Part shown: positions 7,091 through 11,929 of the stretch, one piece after another
How the letters are laid out: each line of letters starts with the position of its first letter
Numbering within the stretch: position 1 is the stretch's first letter
DNA from: Clostridiales bacterium
GTDB lineage: Bacteria > Bacillota > Peptococcia > Peptococcales > Peptococcaceae
Assembly: GCA_003343815.1 (NCBI GenBank)
Contig: QAKL01000104.1
Coordinates: 1-11,929 of the forward strand
Direction: 5' to 3'
DNA length: 11,929 nucleotides
Program-made: the position numbers and the translations under genes
The notes under the pieces: generated by a model
What the model saw: the letters and a program-made list of their open reading frames with translations, nothing else
Told to the model about the DNA's origin: nothing
Databases searched by the model: none

Positions 7091-7645
7091 ATGCCGTTTT
7101 ATTCTTTCATTAAAGACGATTCAGAAGAAGATTATCAAAATATGCCTTTATCTCGTATGTCTTTTCAAAATGCTTCTGCCTGCGCTAACAGCTATGATTT
7201 GGGATTAGATGAGGAATATGACGATTTAGTTTTCGAAGATCCCGCTTATTATAATTTTGATTCGGAAAAAATTAAAAGTAAAATCGAAAATTTGTTTGCC
7301 GCGCGGGAATTAACCTTTTCCGAGCGTGTTTTGGAAATCATCCGCCAAAAGGATTTAAGCGAAATCGCCGTTTATAAGCGCGCGCATTTAGACCGCAAAC
7401 TTTTTTCCAAACTGCGCAGCAACGCATATTATAAACCAAGCCGCAATACGGCTGTGGCTTTAACTCTGGCGCTTGAATTAAATATTAATGAGGCTGAGGA
7501 TTTATTAGGCCGCGCAGGTTTCGCCCTTTCCAAAGCTGTGCCTGAGGATATCGTTGTCTCTTATTTTTTAGAGCACCAAATCTATAGCGTCTTGGCGTTA
7601 AACGAAATACTGTATGCTTTCGCGCTCTCACCGCTAAGCGAATAA
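7091..7645 (+). CDS. XRE-like helix-turn-helix domain protein with an acidic N-terminal extension
   Basis: Cytoplasmic, 184 residues. AAAGGAG (7076-7082) lies eight bases before ATG 7091, which fixes the start; a GTG at 7082 overlaps that site. Residues 1-60 are acidic and aromatic (runs such as DLGLDEEYDDLVFEDP) with no recognised fold. Residues about 70-180 match, from memory, a module frequent in Clostridia, with SERVLEIIRQKDLSEIAVYKRA, then DRKLFSKLRSN, PSRNTAVALTLALELNINEAEDLLGRAGF and a C-terminal helical tail. The first part is a lambda-repressor-like helix-turn-helix. In other proteins this module is attached to various N-terminal domains, so the acidic part may carry the specific role. 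DNA or RNA binding is inferred; no target is seen. Confidence 0.85.
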   Translation: MPFYSFIKDDSEEDYQNMPLSRMSFQNASACANSYDLGLDEEYDDLVFEDPAYYNFDSEKIKSKIENLFAARELTFSERVLEIIRQKDLSEIAVYKRAHLDRKLFSKLRSNAYYKPSRNTAVALTLALELNINEAEDLLGRAGFALSKAVPEDIVVSYFLEHQIYSVLALNEILYAFALSPLSE

Positions 7646-7660
7646 AATTATTGGTTTTTG

Positions 7661-7746
7661 TTAAAATATGCGGCTAAAAAGCGCAAAAACGCCGTTTCCG
7701 CGGGATTCAGCCGATGAGATGCATTCATAATTTAGCCGTATTTTAA
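7661..7746. repeat. Imperfect inverted repeat enclosing about 50 bp
   Basis: TTAAAATATGCGGCTAAA (7661-7678) and the reverse complement of 7731-7746 (TTAAAATACGGCTAAA) match except for a two-base insertion. This could be a long hairpin downstream of the helix-turn-helix gene or the remains of a miniature inverted-repeat element. No target duplication is obvious. Confidence 0.5.
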
Positions 7747-7748
7747 AA

Positions 7749-8040
7749 TTAAATGAAGAACGTGTATGGATTGCCTCCCATCTGCATGACAATCGACAGC
7801 ATGAAAAGCAAAACCGGTCCCCATGCGATACCTTTGCAGAAGCAGTCTGATACCGTACAGACAGGACTGCCATTTTCATCTTTCAAAAGATTGAAAAATA
7901 CCATATAAATGATAATCCAGCCGACGATGCCTCAACTGCCAACGGTGCTCCAAAACGCTCCTTTAAACACCGACGGCAGCATTAACCCTATAAATAAAGA
8001 AAATCAACGTCACTACTAAGCTGATTTTAGGATTTATTTT
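7749..8040 (-). pseudogene. Degraded fragment of a membrane transporter, possibly SLC13/DASS family
   Basis: Read on the minus strand, the region encodes KINPKISLVVTLIFFIYRV from about 8040. After a frame change near 7985 it continues MLPSVFKGAFWSTVGS, an in-frame TGA where Trp would be expected, then GIVGWIIIYMVFFNLLKDE, a hydrophilic stretch, and KGIAWGPVLLFMLSIVM, ending at TAA 7749. Alternating hydrophobic helices and the KG-I-W pattern before a helix recall the middle of sodium-coupled anion transporters (SLC13/DASS), but that family call is tentative. There is no start codon or ribosome site, the 3' end is truncated, and at least one frameshift and one nonsense change are present. It is therefore a relic, not a gene. 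It occupies most of the gap between the helix-turn-helix gene and the RNA locus. Confidence 0.6.
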
Positions 8041-8137
8041 ATATTTTGCTTATTGTCAATAATTTAATCTTTTTTTGTATCTATTTTTGCTTTACACTGA
8101 TAACGTGTCACAATTTATTTCACACGTTTTGCGCAAC

Positions 8138-8167
8138 AAAAAAAGTCCATTTATATGGACTTTTTTT
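8138..8167. terminator. Strong symmetrical intrinsic terminator of the structured RNA
   Basis: AGTCCAT and ATGGACT pair around a 4-base loop, flanked by seven A and seven T, so the whole 13-base arms can pair. On the minus strand it ends the RNA at 8138-8357. The symmetry means it would also stop transcription arriving on the plus strand from 7645. Confidence 0.9.
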
Positions 8168-8357
8168 CAATATATTCCCCATTCCCGCCCTCGCAAAGCA
8201 GCCAACGTCCGGTAATAAACATAAACAGTTACGATGCATTTGTACGCTGTCGGAGCCTCACAATGCTTGGGGAATCGAACCCCGCACTCGCTCAGAAGTG
8301 CTAACCATCCTGCGACTTGCGCTGTCGCCGCGTCGACATTCACTCTGCTTTGCTACC
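8138..8357 (-). ncRNA. Structured noncoding RNA with a T-loop arm (raiA-motif-like candidate)
   Basis: The minus strand after the DIP1984 gene folds compactly. A 9-bp closing helix pairs GCAAAGCAG (8353-8345) with CTGCTTTGC (8201-8193). Inside are a 5-bp hairpin GCGAC/GTCGC with 7-base loop (8328-8312); a 5-bp hairpin GCACT/AGTGC with 8-base loop (8301-8284); GGGG-TTCGATT-CCCC (8283-8269), a textbook tRNA-like T-arm; and GCATT paired with AATGC (8266-8262 with 8240-8236). A GC-rich tail then runs into a strong terminator. It is not a tRNA: no acceptor stem, anticodon arm or CCA fits. It has no coding frame of interest. Length (about 220 bases with terminator), dense structure, T-arm and occurrence in a spore-forming Bacillota resemble what I recall of the raiA-motif RNA class. 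The usual raiA and comFC neighbours are absent, so the class is unverified; the existence of a structured RNA is better supported. Confidence 0.7.
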
Positions 8358-8362
8358 GCCAA

Positions 8363-8390
8363 AATTTACTCGATTAAATCTGTTTGCCAA
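8363..8390 (-). promoter_or_regulatory. Candidate promoter for the structured RNA, inside the end of the DIP1984 gene
   Basis: TTGGCA (8390-8385), 16 bases, then TAAATT (8368-8363), whose first three bases are the DIP1984 stop codon. The predicted start near 8357 falls at GGTAGC, four bases before the closing helix. The -10 box is weak (4 of 6). The alternative is readthrough from the DIP1984 promoter followed by processing. Confidence 0.4.
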
Positions 8391-8821
8391 TTATTCTCTT
8401 GCAATTTATTATCCAATAGGCGCAAGTTTTTCGCCATTTGATCAATTTCAGCCTGCCACGAGGCGACGTTAATCGTCTGTTTAATTTTGATTTCGGTATT
8501 GCGCGCGCGATAAACGCTTTGGGCAGCTGTGTAAACAATGTCTTTATAAGCATGAATCTTGAGACTGAGAGCGTCTTTTTGCGCGATCAGCTCGGTCAAG
8601 CTTTTTCCGTCGATAATAGTTTGGCAATTGGTCTGGTTGATGCATTTGATCAAATATGCCAACCGCGCAATGCTTTCATCCAGCATTTCTTTTAATTTTT
8701 GCGGATCCTCTGCCGGCTCCTCGCCCTCCTGCACTAAGACATTATTATTCAGTCTGCTTTGCAATTGTTCGATATTGCGGTTTAAATCAGCGCGCTCCTG
8801 CAGCGCTTCGGCTAACTTCAT
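8366..8821 (-). CDS. DIP1984 family protein (septicolysin-like name in older annotations)
   Basis: Cytoplasmic helical protein of 151 residues, a small family found in Bacillota and Actinomycetota, with no established biochemical role that I know. The recognised pattern is nearly complete: MKLAEALQERADLNRNIEQLQSRL-type start, NNNVLVQEGEEPAEDP (27-42), INQTNCQTIIDGKSLTELIA (61-80), and the end LDNKLQENNWQTDLIE. Heptad-like Leu/Ile spacing suggests coiled-coil hairpins. ATG at 8821 has AGGAGG (8832-8827) five bases upstream, and a strong promoter lies before it. The structured RNA follows directly on the same strand, so both may be made from one transcript. Old names implying a toxin are not supported by anything visible here. 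Confidence 0.92.
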   Translation of the reverse strand: MKLAEALQERADLNRNIEQLQSRLNNNVLVQEGEEPAEDPQKLKEMLDESIARLAYLIKCINQTNCQTIIDGKSLTELIAQKDALSLKIHAYKDIVYTAAQSVYRARNTEIKIKQTINVASWQAEIDQMAKNLRLLDNKLQENNWQTDLIE

Positions 8822-8875
8822 AGCTACCTCCTAAAATTACAGCAAAATTTATGTCCATTCTTCAAAAGTGCTTTG

Positions 8876-8904
8876 ATTATATCATACGTCAATTTTTTCG
8901 TCAA
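8876..8904 (-). promoter_or_regulatory. SigA promoter for the DIP1984 gene
   Basis: On the minus strand TTGACG (8904-8899), 17 bases, then TATAAT (8881-8876). The hexamer TTGACG occurs again 12 bases further in (8892-8887), a short direct repeat inside the spacer. The leader is about 50 bases. Confidence 0.85.
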
Positions 8905-8972
8905 GATTGGCTGTCTTAATCCTTTTGCAGCAGATAATATGAAACTTTTCTGCAAAAAACGACACGGTTAAT

Positions 8973-9013
8973 GATATGCACACCAAAAGTTAGACACTTT
9001 TGTGGTGCATATC
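8973..9013 (-). repeat. Palindromic hairpin downstream of the amidohydrolase gene, IS-end-like
   Basis: Arms of 17 bases (8973-8989 and 8997-9013) pair except for two central positions, around TTAGACA. It lies 20 bases after the amidohydrolase stop and may end that transcript, though no T-run follows directly. The string CACCAAAAGTTAGACAC resembles, from memory, terminal repeats of IS3-family elements, so a relic of an insertion is possible. Confidence 0.55.
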
Positions 9014-9032
9014 AGCGGCGCTTGTTTGATTT

Positions 9033-10310
9033 TTAAAGGAATTTATCTAATTCCCGCTCGGTTTCTTTATACTTTTTCACTTGCGGATGGCGGATCAAAT
9101 TGCCGTTCAACATCACCATGTCTATCTCGCGCAGTACTTGGAGATCATCCAAAGGATTTTTCGTTGTAACGATCAGATCAGCGCACTTACCTGCTTCAAT
9201 TGTCCCTGTTATATCACTAATGCGGGCGATTTCAGCATTACGCTTGGTTGCTGTATAAAGTGCAAATTTATTGGAGACGCCGCAGTATCTTTGGAAATAC
9301 ACCAACTCCCGCCACATATCATAGTGCGTGATATATGGGCAGCCCGTATCGGTGCCCAAGCCTACGGGAATATTATTAGCCAGACATTTTTTTGCACAGT
9401 CAATAATGCCCTCAAAAACGATTTTGCCGTTATACTGCGCCATTTCACTGGCATGGCTCACCTCACGGTCAAATAAAGCGTACGGTAGCGCCGGAGATAA
9501 GGTCGTAACCAGCGCCGCCTGACGCTCCTTAAATAAATTAATAATTTCTGCATCAGCCTCTGCCCCGTGCTCGATCGTATCGACACCGTTTTCCAAAGCA
9601 ACGCGCACGCCCTCGCTGCTTTCGACATGCGCCGCGACTATCAAACCATGCTTATGTGCTTCTGCGCAGGCGGCTTTCACATATTCCGCTGGCATTTTTA
9701 AAACGCCGGGCTCGCCTTTTTTCGTAGCATCCAGCACGCCGCCGGTAATCATCAGCTTGATCAAATCAGGCTTATTTTCGGCGATTTTCGCGACCAAGGC
9801 TTGGGCTTCCTCTGCACTGTGCGCCTCATACGCCAGTGAGCCTGCCATATGTCCTCCGGGGACGGACACCGCCATATCAGCCGCTAAAATCCGCGGCCCG
9901 ATAATCTTCCCCGCTTTGATTTCGTCACGAATCAGTGAATCGGTATTTAAAACACCGCCGACGGTGCGCACAGTGGTAACGCCGCTCAATCCTTGAGTCT
10001 GCGCAGCTTTGGTACAGACAGACTTCATGATCTTGCGTAGGAATGCATTAGAAGTAAAAAACCGCACCTGTTTTTTCGGATCGGACTCTTTTTTCTTGGG
10101 CTTGCCGCTCGCCGGTAAATGAATATGCATATTTATTAAGCCGGGCATGACGTATTTACCTTGTAAATCAATCTTTTCATAGCCGGAAATATCCCCATTT
10201 TTATCAATAATAGCGTTTATTTTATCATTATCAATTAAAATTGTTTGCTCTACAGGCTCCATGTCCAAATTACCATCTAAAATTATGCCGTTTACGAGTG
10301 CGTATTTCAT
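9033..10310 (-). CDS. Metal-dependent amidohydrolase (imidazolonepropionase/prolidase-like subfamily)
   Basis: Cytoplasmic hydrolase of the amidohydrolase superfamily, probably cutting an amide or cyclic amide bond; the substrate is unknown. All metal ligands of a binuclear site are visible: His62 and His64 in MHIHL, the bridging Lys185 in LIKLMITGG, His228 in VAAHVESS, His248 in TIEHGA, and Asp321 in GLGTDTG. The ends form the usual beta-sandwich: KYVMPGLIN before the first His pair, and GTIEAGKCADLIVTTKNPLDDL near the end. ATG at 10310 has AGGAGG seven bases upstream. Length, 425 residues, is typical. The gene lies 25 bases behind the flavodoxin-ferredoxin gene and is probably co-transcribed with it. 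Proteins of this subfamily include imidazolonepropionases, Xaa-Pro dipeptidases and organophosphate-acid anhydrolases; no closer choice is possible. Confidence 0.93.
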   Translation of the reverse strand: MKYALVNGIILDGNLDMEPVEQTILIDNDKINAIIDKNGDISGYEKIDLQGKYVMPGLINMHIHLPASGKPKKKESDPKKQVRFFTSNAFLRKIMKSVCTKAAQTQGLSGVTTVRTVGGVLNTDSLIRDEIKAGKIIGPRILAADMAVSVPGGHMAGSLAYEAHSAEEAQALVAKIAENKPDLIKLMITGGVLDATKKGEPGVLKMPAEYVKAACAEAHKHGLIVAAHVESSEGVRVALENGVDTIEHGAEADAEIINLFKERQAALVTTLSPALPYALFDREVSHASEMAQYNGKIVFEGIIDCAKKCLANNIPVGLGTDTGCPYITHYDMWRELVYFQRYCGVSNKFALYTATKRNAEIARISDITGTIEAGKCADLIVTTKNPLDDLQVLREIDMVMLNGNLIRHPQVKKYKETERELDKFL

Positions 10311-10335
10311 TATTTAACCTCCTAAAGTATCTTTT

Positions 10336-11073
10336 TTAATCAATGCTAACATGAGGATTGCGGTATTGACCGTGTGTTTTGGTGTTCTTGCCGTACTGGA
10401 TCGCAAATGTCGGGCAGTGATGCAGACAGCGCAGACACATCGTACATTTATCTTTCACCCATTGTGGACGAGAATTTTCCATAATGATCGCGTTTGACGG
10501 ACATTTCCGCGCGCACAAGCCGCAGCCGATACAAGTCTCTTCCAGATGAAAATTTTTCGTCTGCCGCATCCAATTATAATACGGCCGATAGATGGGACGC
10601 GTAAAAAACGGTGTTTGTCTCTTCACCGTCTGCGGACGATTTTTAGCGGCAATTTGCGCGATCACTGCGTCAGTTTCTTTTTCGGCGGCTTCGTTAAGCG
10701 CCGCTACTTTTGCCTGATCGGATAAATCAAACATCGGCGTCCAAGTATCGGGCATCTTAATACTGAAAAATGCGTCAAAGGAGGCATTATTTCGGCTTTT
10801 AAAAGCTTTATTGGCAAAATAAGCGGCTTGCCCCGGAGTCGTACCGTAGGTCGCAACGAAAAATAAATAGTCCTGCTTTTGCAGCTTATTTTCGAGCAAA
10901 AATTTCTCAACAATATCCGGCAGTCCTAAGGCGTACACCGGCGTGACCAAGCCTTTAATAGGTTCATCAGGTAAATCATCGGCTAAAATCGACACTGCTT
11001 TTTCGCCTAAAAATTCGGCAATTCTTTGTGCGACATACTTAGAATTCCCGGTAGCCGAAAAATAGAGAATCAT
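10336..11073 (-). CDS. EFR1-type protein: flavodoxin domain fused to 2x[4Fe-4S] ferredoxin
   Basis: Cytoplasmic electron-transfer protein. The N-terminal half begins MILYFSATGNSKYVAQRIA, the FMN phosphate-binding loop of flavodoxins, with TYGTTPG (75-81) as a second flavin-site loop. The C-terminal half has two cluster motifs: Cys181, 184, 187, 191 (CIGCGLCARKCP) and Cys210, 213, 216, 220 (CTMCLRCLHHCP), enough for two [4Fe-4S] clusters. At 245 residues it is close to the usual size of this group, common in anaerobic Bacillota. ATG at 11073 follows CGGAGGAA. Its redox partner is unknown. Being first in a unit with the amidohydrolase might suggest a joint degradative route, but that is only proximity. 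It indicates an anaerobe. Confidence 0.94.
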   Translation of the reverse strand: MILYFSATGNSKYVAQRIAEFLGEKAVSILADDLPDEPIKGLVTPVYALGLPDIVEKFLLENKLQKQDYLFFVATYGTTPGQAAYFANKAFKSRNNASFDAFFSIKMPDTWTPMFDLSDQAKVAALNEAAEKETDAVIAQIAAKNRPQTVKRQTPFFTRPIYRPYYNWMRQTKNFHLEETCIGCGLCARKCPSNAIIMENSRPQWVKDKCTMCLRCLHHCPTFAIQYGKNTKTHGQYRNPHVSID

Positions 11074-11099
11074 AAAAATTCCTCCGTAGTTTTTTTCTT

Positions 11100-11108
11100 A
11101 GTATAGCA
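11100..11108 (-). promoter_or_regulatory. Extended -10 promoter for the flavodoxin-amidohydrolase unit
   Basis: TGCTATACT on the minus strand (11108-11100) lies about 27 bases before the start codon. A TTGACT upstream is only seven bases from the -10 box, too close to act as its -35, so recognition would rest on the TGC extension. Confidence 0.55.
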
Positions 11109-11141
11109 GAAAAGTCAAAAAAAAGCTATAATTAAATACGC

Positions 11142-11172
11142 AAAAAAGCACCCACTTTTCAGTAAGTGCTTT
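11142..11172 (-). terminator. Intrinsic terminator of the sortase gene
   Basis: In the minus-strand RNA, AAAGCACTTACT (11172-11161) pairs with AGTGGGTGCTTT (11156-11145), including two G-U pairs, around a GAAA tetraloop. A run of six T follows (11147-11142, three of them in the stem). The hairpin starts within the last base of the sortase stop codon. Confidence 0.85.
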
Positions 11173-11738
11173 CATTGTTGTACAAATCGCAAGACCAGGC
11201 GCTTTTGCCCATCTTTGGTGCAAGTAAAAAGCGTTAGGTCATAATCTGAGTCAATCATCGCGGCATTATCAATCGGCGCCAATATTTCCTGCGTGCTTAA
11301 TGTAAAACTGTGAGTATTCCCGTTTATATCGGTAAAATAAAGTGCATCGCCTTTTTTTAAACTTTTTAAATCGCGAAAATGCGCCGCATAGTTATGTCCG
11401 CAAATCACCAGATCATTTTTTCCGAGCGAGCCTGCGTAGCGGCACGGGGTTAGCTTGAGATTATCCTCGCTGAAAGTATCATTTACAGGCACAGTTAAAT
11501 CAAGCGCCGGAATAGTTAAAATACCGAGATAATCAGCATTTTCGGTAGTTTGCGCAGGTATTTCGGAGGAAATGTCACCATTTCCTTTCGCCTCCGCAAA
11601 TTTTTGCTCTAATTGTACCGAAACATATATCGTAGTTTTTTGAGCGCGGTACTCGCAGACAAAATTAGAAGCAGCCAGAACTATGGCGGCACTTAAAAAT
11701 ATGCTGCCAAATGCGAAAAAATATGTCGATTTTTTCAT
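11172..11738 (-). CDS. Sortase (transpeptidase for the adjacent LPXTG protein)
   Basis: Membrane-bound cysteine transpeptidase that cuts LPXTG-type signals and links the protein to the cell wall. From ATG 11738: a membrane helix near residues 5-25, a stalk, then the sortase barrel. The catalytic residues are visible: His115 in CGHNYAAHF, Cys173 in TLFTC, and Arg180 after KDGQK. TLxTC and the short barrel (188 residues total) resemble class D sortases of Bacillota, a tentative class. The ATG overlaps the stop of the LPXTG gene as ATGA, which favours this start although no good ribosome site precedes it: translation is probably coupled. A longer frame upstream (to 11813) is the antigenic partner's C-terminus read in another frame, rich in Arg, and is rejected. 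The pairing marks the upstream gene as its dedicated substrate. Confidence 0.92.
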   Translation of the reverse strand: MKKSTYFFAFGSIFLSAAIVLAASNFVCEYRAQKTTIYVSVQLEQKFAEAKGNGDISSEIPAQTTENADYLGILTIPALDLTVPVNDTFSEDNLKLTPCRYAGSLGKNDLVICGHNYAAHFRDLKSLKKGDALYFTDINGNTHSFTLSTQEILAPIDNAAMIDSDYDLTLFTCTKDGQKRLVLRFVQQ

Positions 11739-11929
11739 GAGCGACTTTTTTTGAGGATAAATCCTATTAGCATAAAGCCTACGCCGCCGCCTAAAAGTAC
11801 GATCACCGGCCACCAGAGAATACCTGTCCGCGGCAGGACAGGCTCCGCCGTCACCGCCTCAGTTGGCACACTCGGCGGCTTTTCTACATTATCCGGAGAT
11901 AAAGGATTCTCCGTATCATGCGGCGGAGC
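11735..11929 (-). CDS. LPXTG-anchored surface protein, C-terminal end only
   Basis: Only the last 64 residues are in the window; the start lies beyond the right edge. Seen in order: a Pro/Glu/Thr-rich stalk (1-30, typical wall-spanning region), the sorting motif LPRTG (32-36), a hydrophobic helix (about 37-59, WWPVIVLLGGGVGF) and a basic tail KKSRS. These are the three parts of a cell-wall sorting signal. The protein is therefore exported, cut between Thr35 and Gly36 and attached to the wall by the adjacent sortase. What the exposed part does cannot be seen. Confidence 0.9.
   Translation of the reverse strand, partial: APPHDTENPLSPDNVEKPPSVPTEAVTAEPVLPRTGILWWPVIVLLGGGVGFMLIGFILKKSRS

Noticed and set aside
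7661..7879. A 72-residue minus-strand reading frame
   Set aside because: It crosses the inverted repeat and lies out of frame with the hydrophobic transporter relic; composition is random-looking (Cys, Ser, Arg rich) and there is no ribosome site.
8262..8320. A tRNA gene, because of the perfect GGTTCGATTCC T-arm on the minus strand
   Set aside because: No 7-bp acceptor stem, no proper anticodon loop (position 33 is not T) and no CCA end can be placed. The T-arm is better explained as part of a larger structured RNA.
8046..8441. A 131-residue plus-strand reading frame
   Set aside because: It runs antisense through the terminator, the structured RNA and the end of the DIP1984 gene, has no ribosome site, and its protein has no recognisable pattern.
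8934..8956. Hairpin-like TTTTGCAG and CTGCAAAA pair between the DIP1984 promoter and the palindrome (about 8933-8958)
   Set aside because: The arms are only 8 bp with a loop of about 19 bases and no T-run at the proper end, so it is not convincing as a terminator or regulatory hairpin.
11739..11813. A longer sortase with 25 extra N-terminal residues
   Set aside because: That part is the LPXTG gene's end read in another frame (Arg-rich). The ATG at 11738 overlaps the upstream stop and directly precedes the membrane helix.
1..11929. CRISPR array, intact insertion sequence, rRNA genes or prophage genes
   Set aside because: No regularly spaced direct repeats, transposase, rRNA or phage structural motifs were seen on either strand.

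Overview
The window looks like the chromosome of a spore-forming, Gram-positive (monoderm) Bacillota, probably of clostridial type. Three things point there. There is a complete alpha/beta-type small acid-soluble spore protein (6635-6874, minus). There is an LPXTG surface-protein tail coupled to a sortase (11172-11929, minus). The signals are typical of low-GC Gram-positives: strong AGGAGG ribosome sites, SigA-type and extended -10 promoters, and many intrinsic terminators. No species call is justified from the sequence alone.

Layout. Bases 1-2355 (minus) hold most of an FtsK/SpoIIIE DNA translocase that runs off the left edge. Upstream of it on the same strand is a secreted D-Ala-D-Ala carboxypeptidase (2433-3578). 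Divergent from that are a 39-residue single-membrane-segment protein (3624-3743) and then a 93-residue cysteine-containing protein of unknown function (3907-4188). The latter has a consensus SigA promoter, a short leader ORF and a terminator. A two-component system follows (4341-6563): an OmpR-type regulator and a sensor kinase whose frame is broken by an apparent one-base loss in an A-run near 5818-5822. A two-way terminator separates it from the convergent spore-protein gene, which is itself divergent from a helix-turn-helix-like protein (7091-7645).

Bases 7646-8137 have no intact gene. They hold an inverted repeat and the decayed end of a membrane transporter. Bases 8138-8357 (minus) appear to encode a compact structured RNA with a 9-bp closing helix, several 4-5 bp hairpins, a tRNA-like T-arm and a strong terminator, directly behind a DIP1984-family gene (8366-8821). 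It resembles the raiA-motif class of noncoding RNA in size and general features, but that identity is from memory and unconfirmed. It is the most interesting element here. To the right are a two-gene unit of a flavodoxin/2x[4Fe-4S] protein and a metal-dependent amidohydrolase (9033-11073, minus), then the sortase and LPXTG-protein pair.

Working together: the left part concerns chromosome segregation and cell-wall trimming, processes shared by division and sporulation. The middle holds signalling and spore DNA protection. The right edge is surface-protein anchoring. The coupling of sortase to its substrate and the kinase to its regulator is well supported by overlap and spacing. The other links are only proximity.
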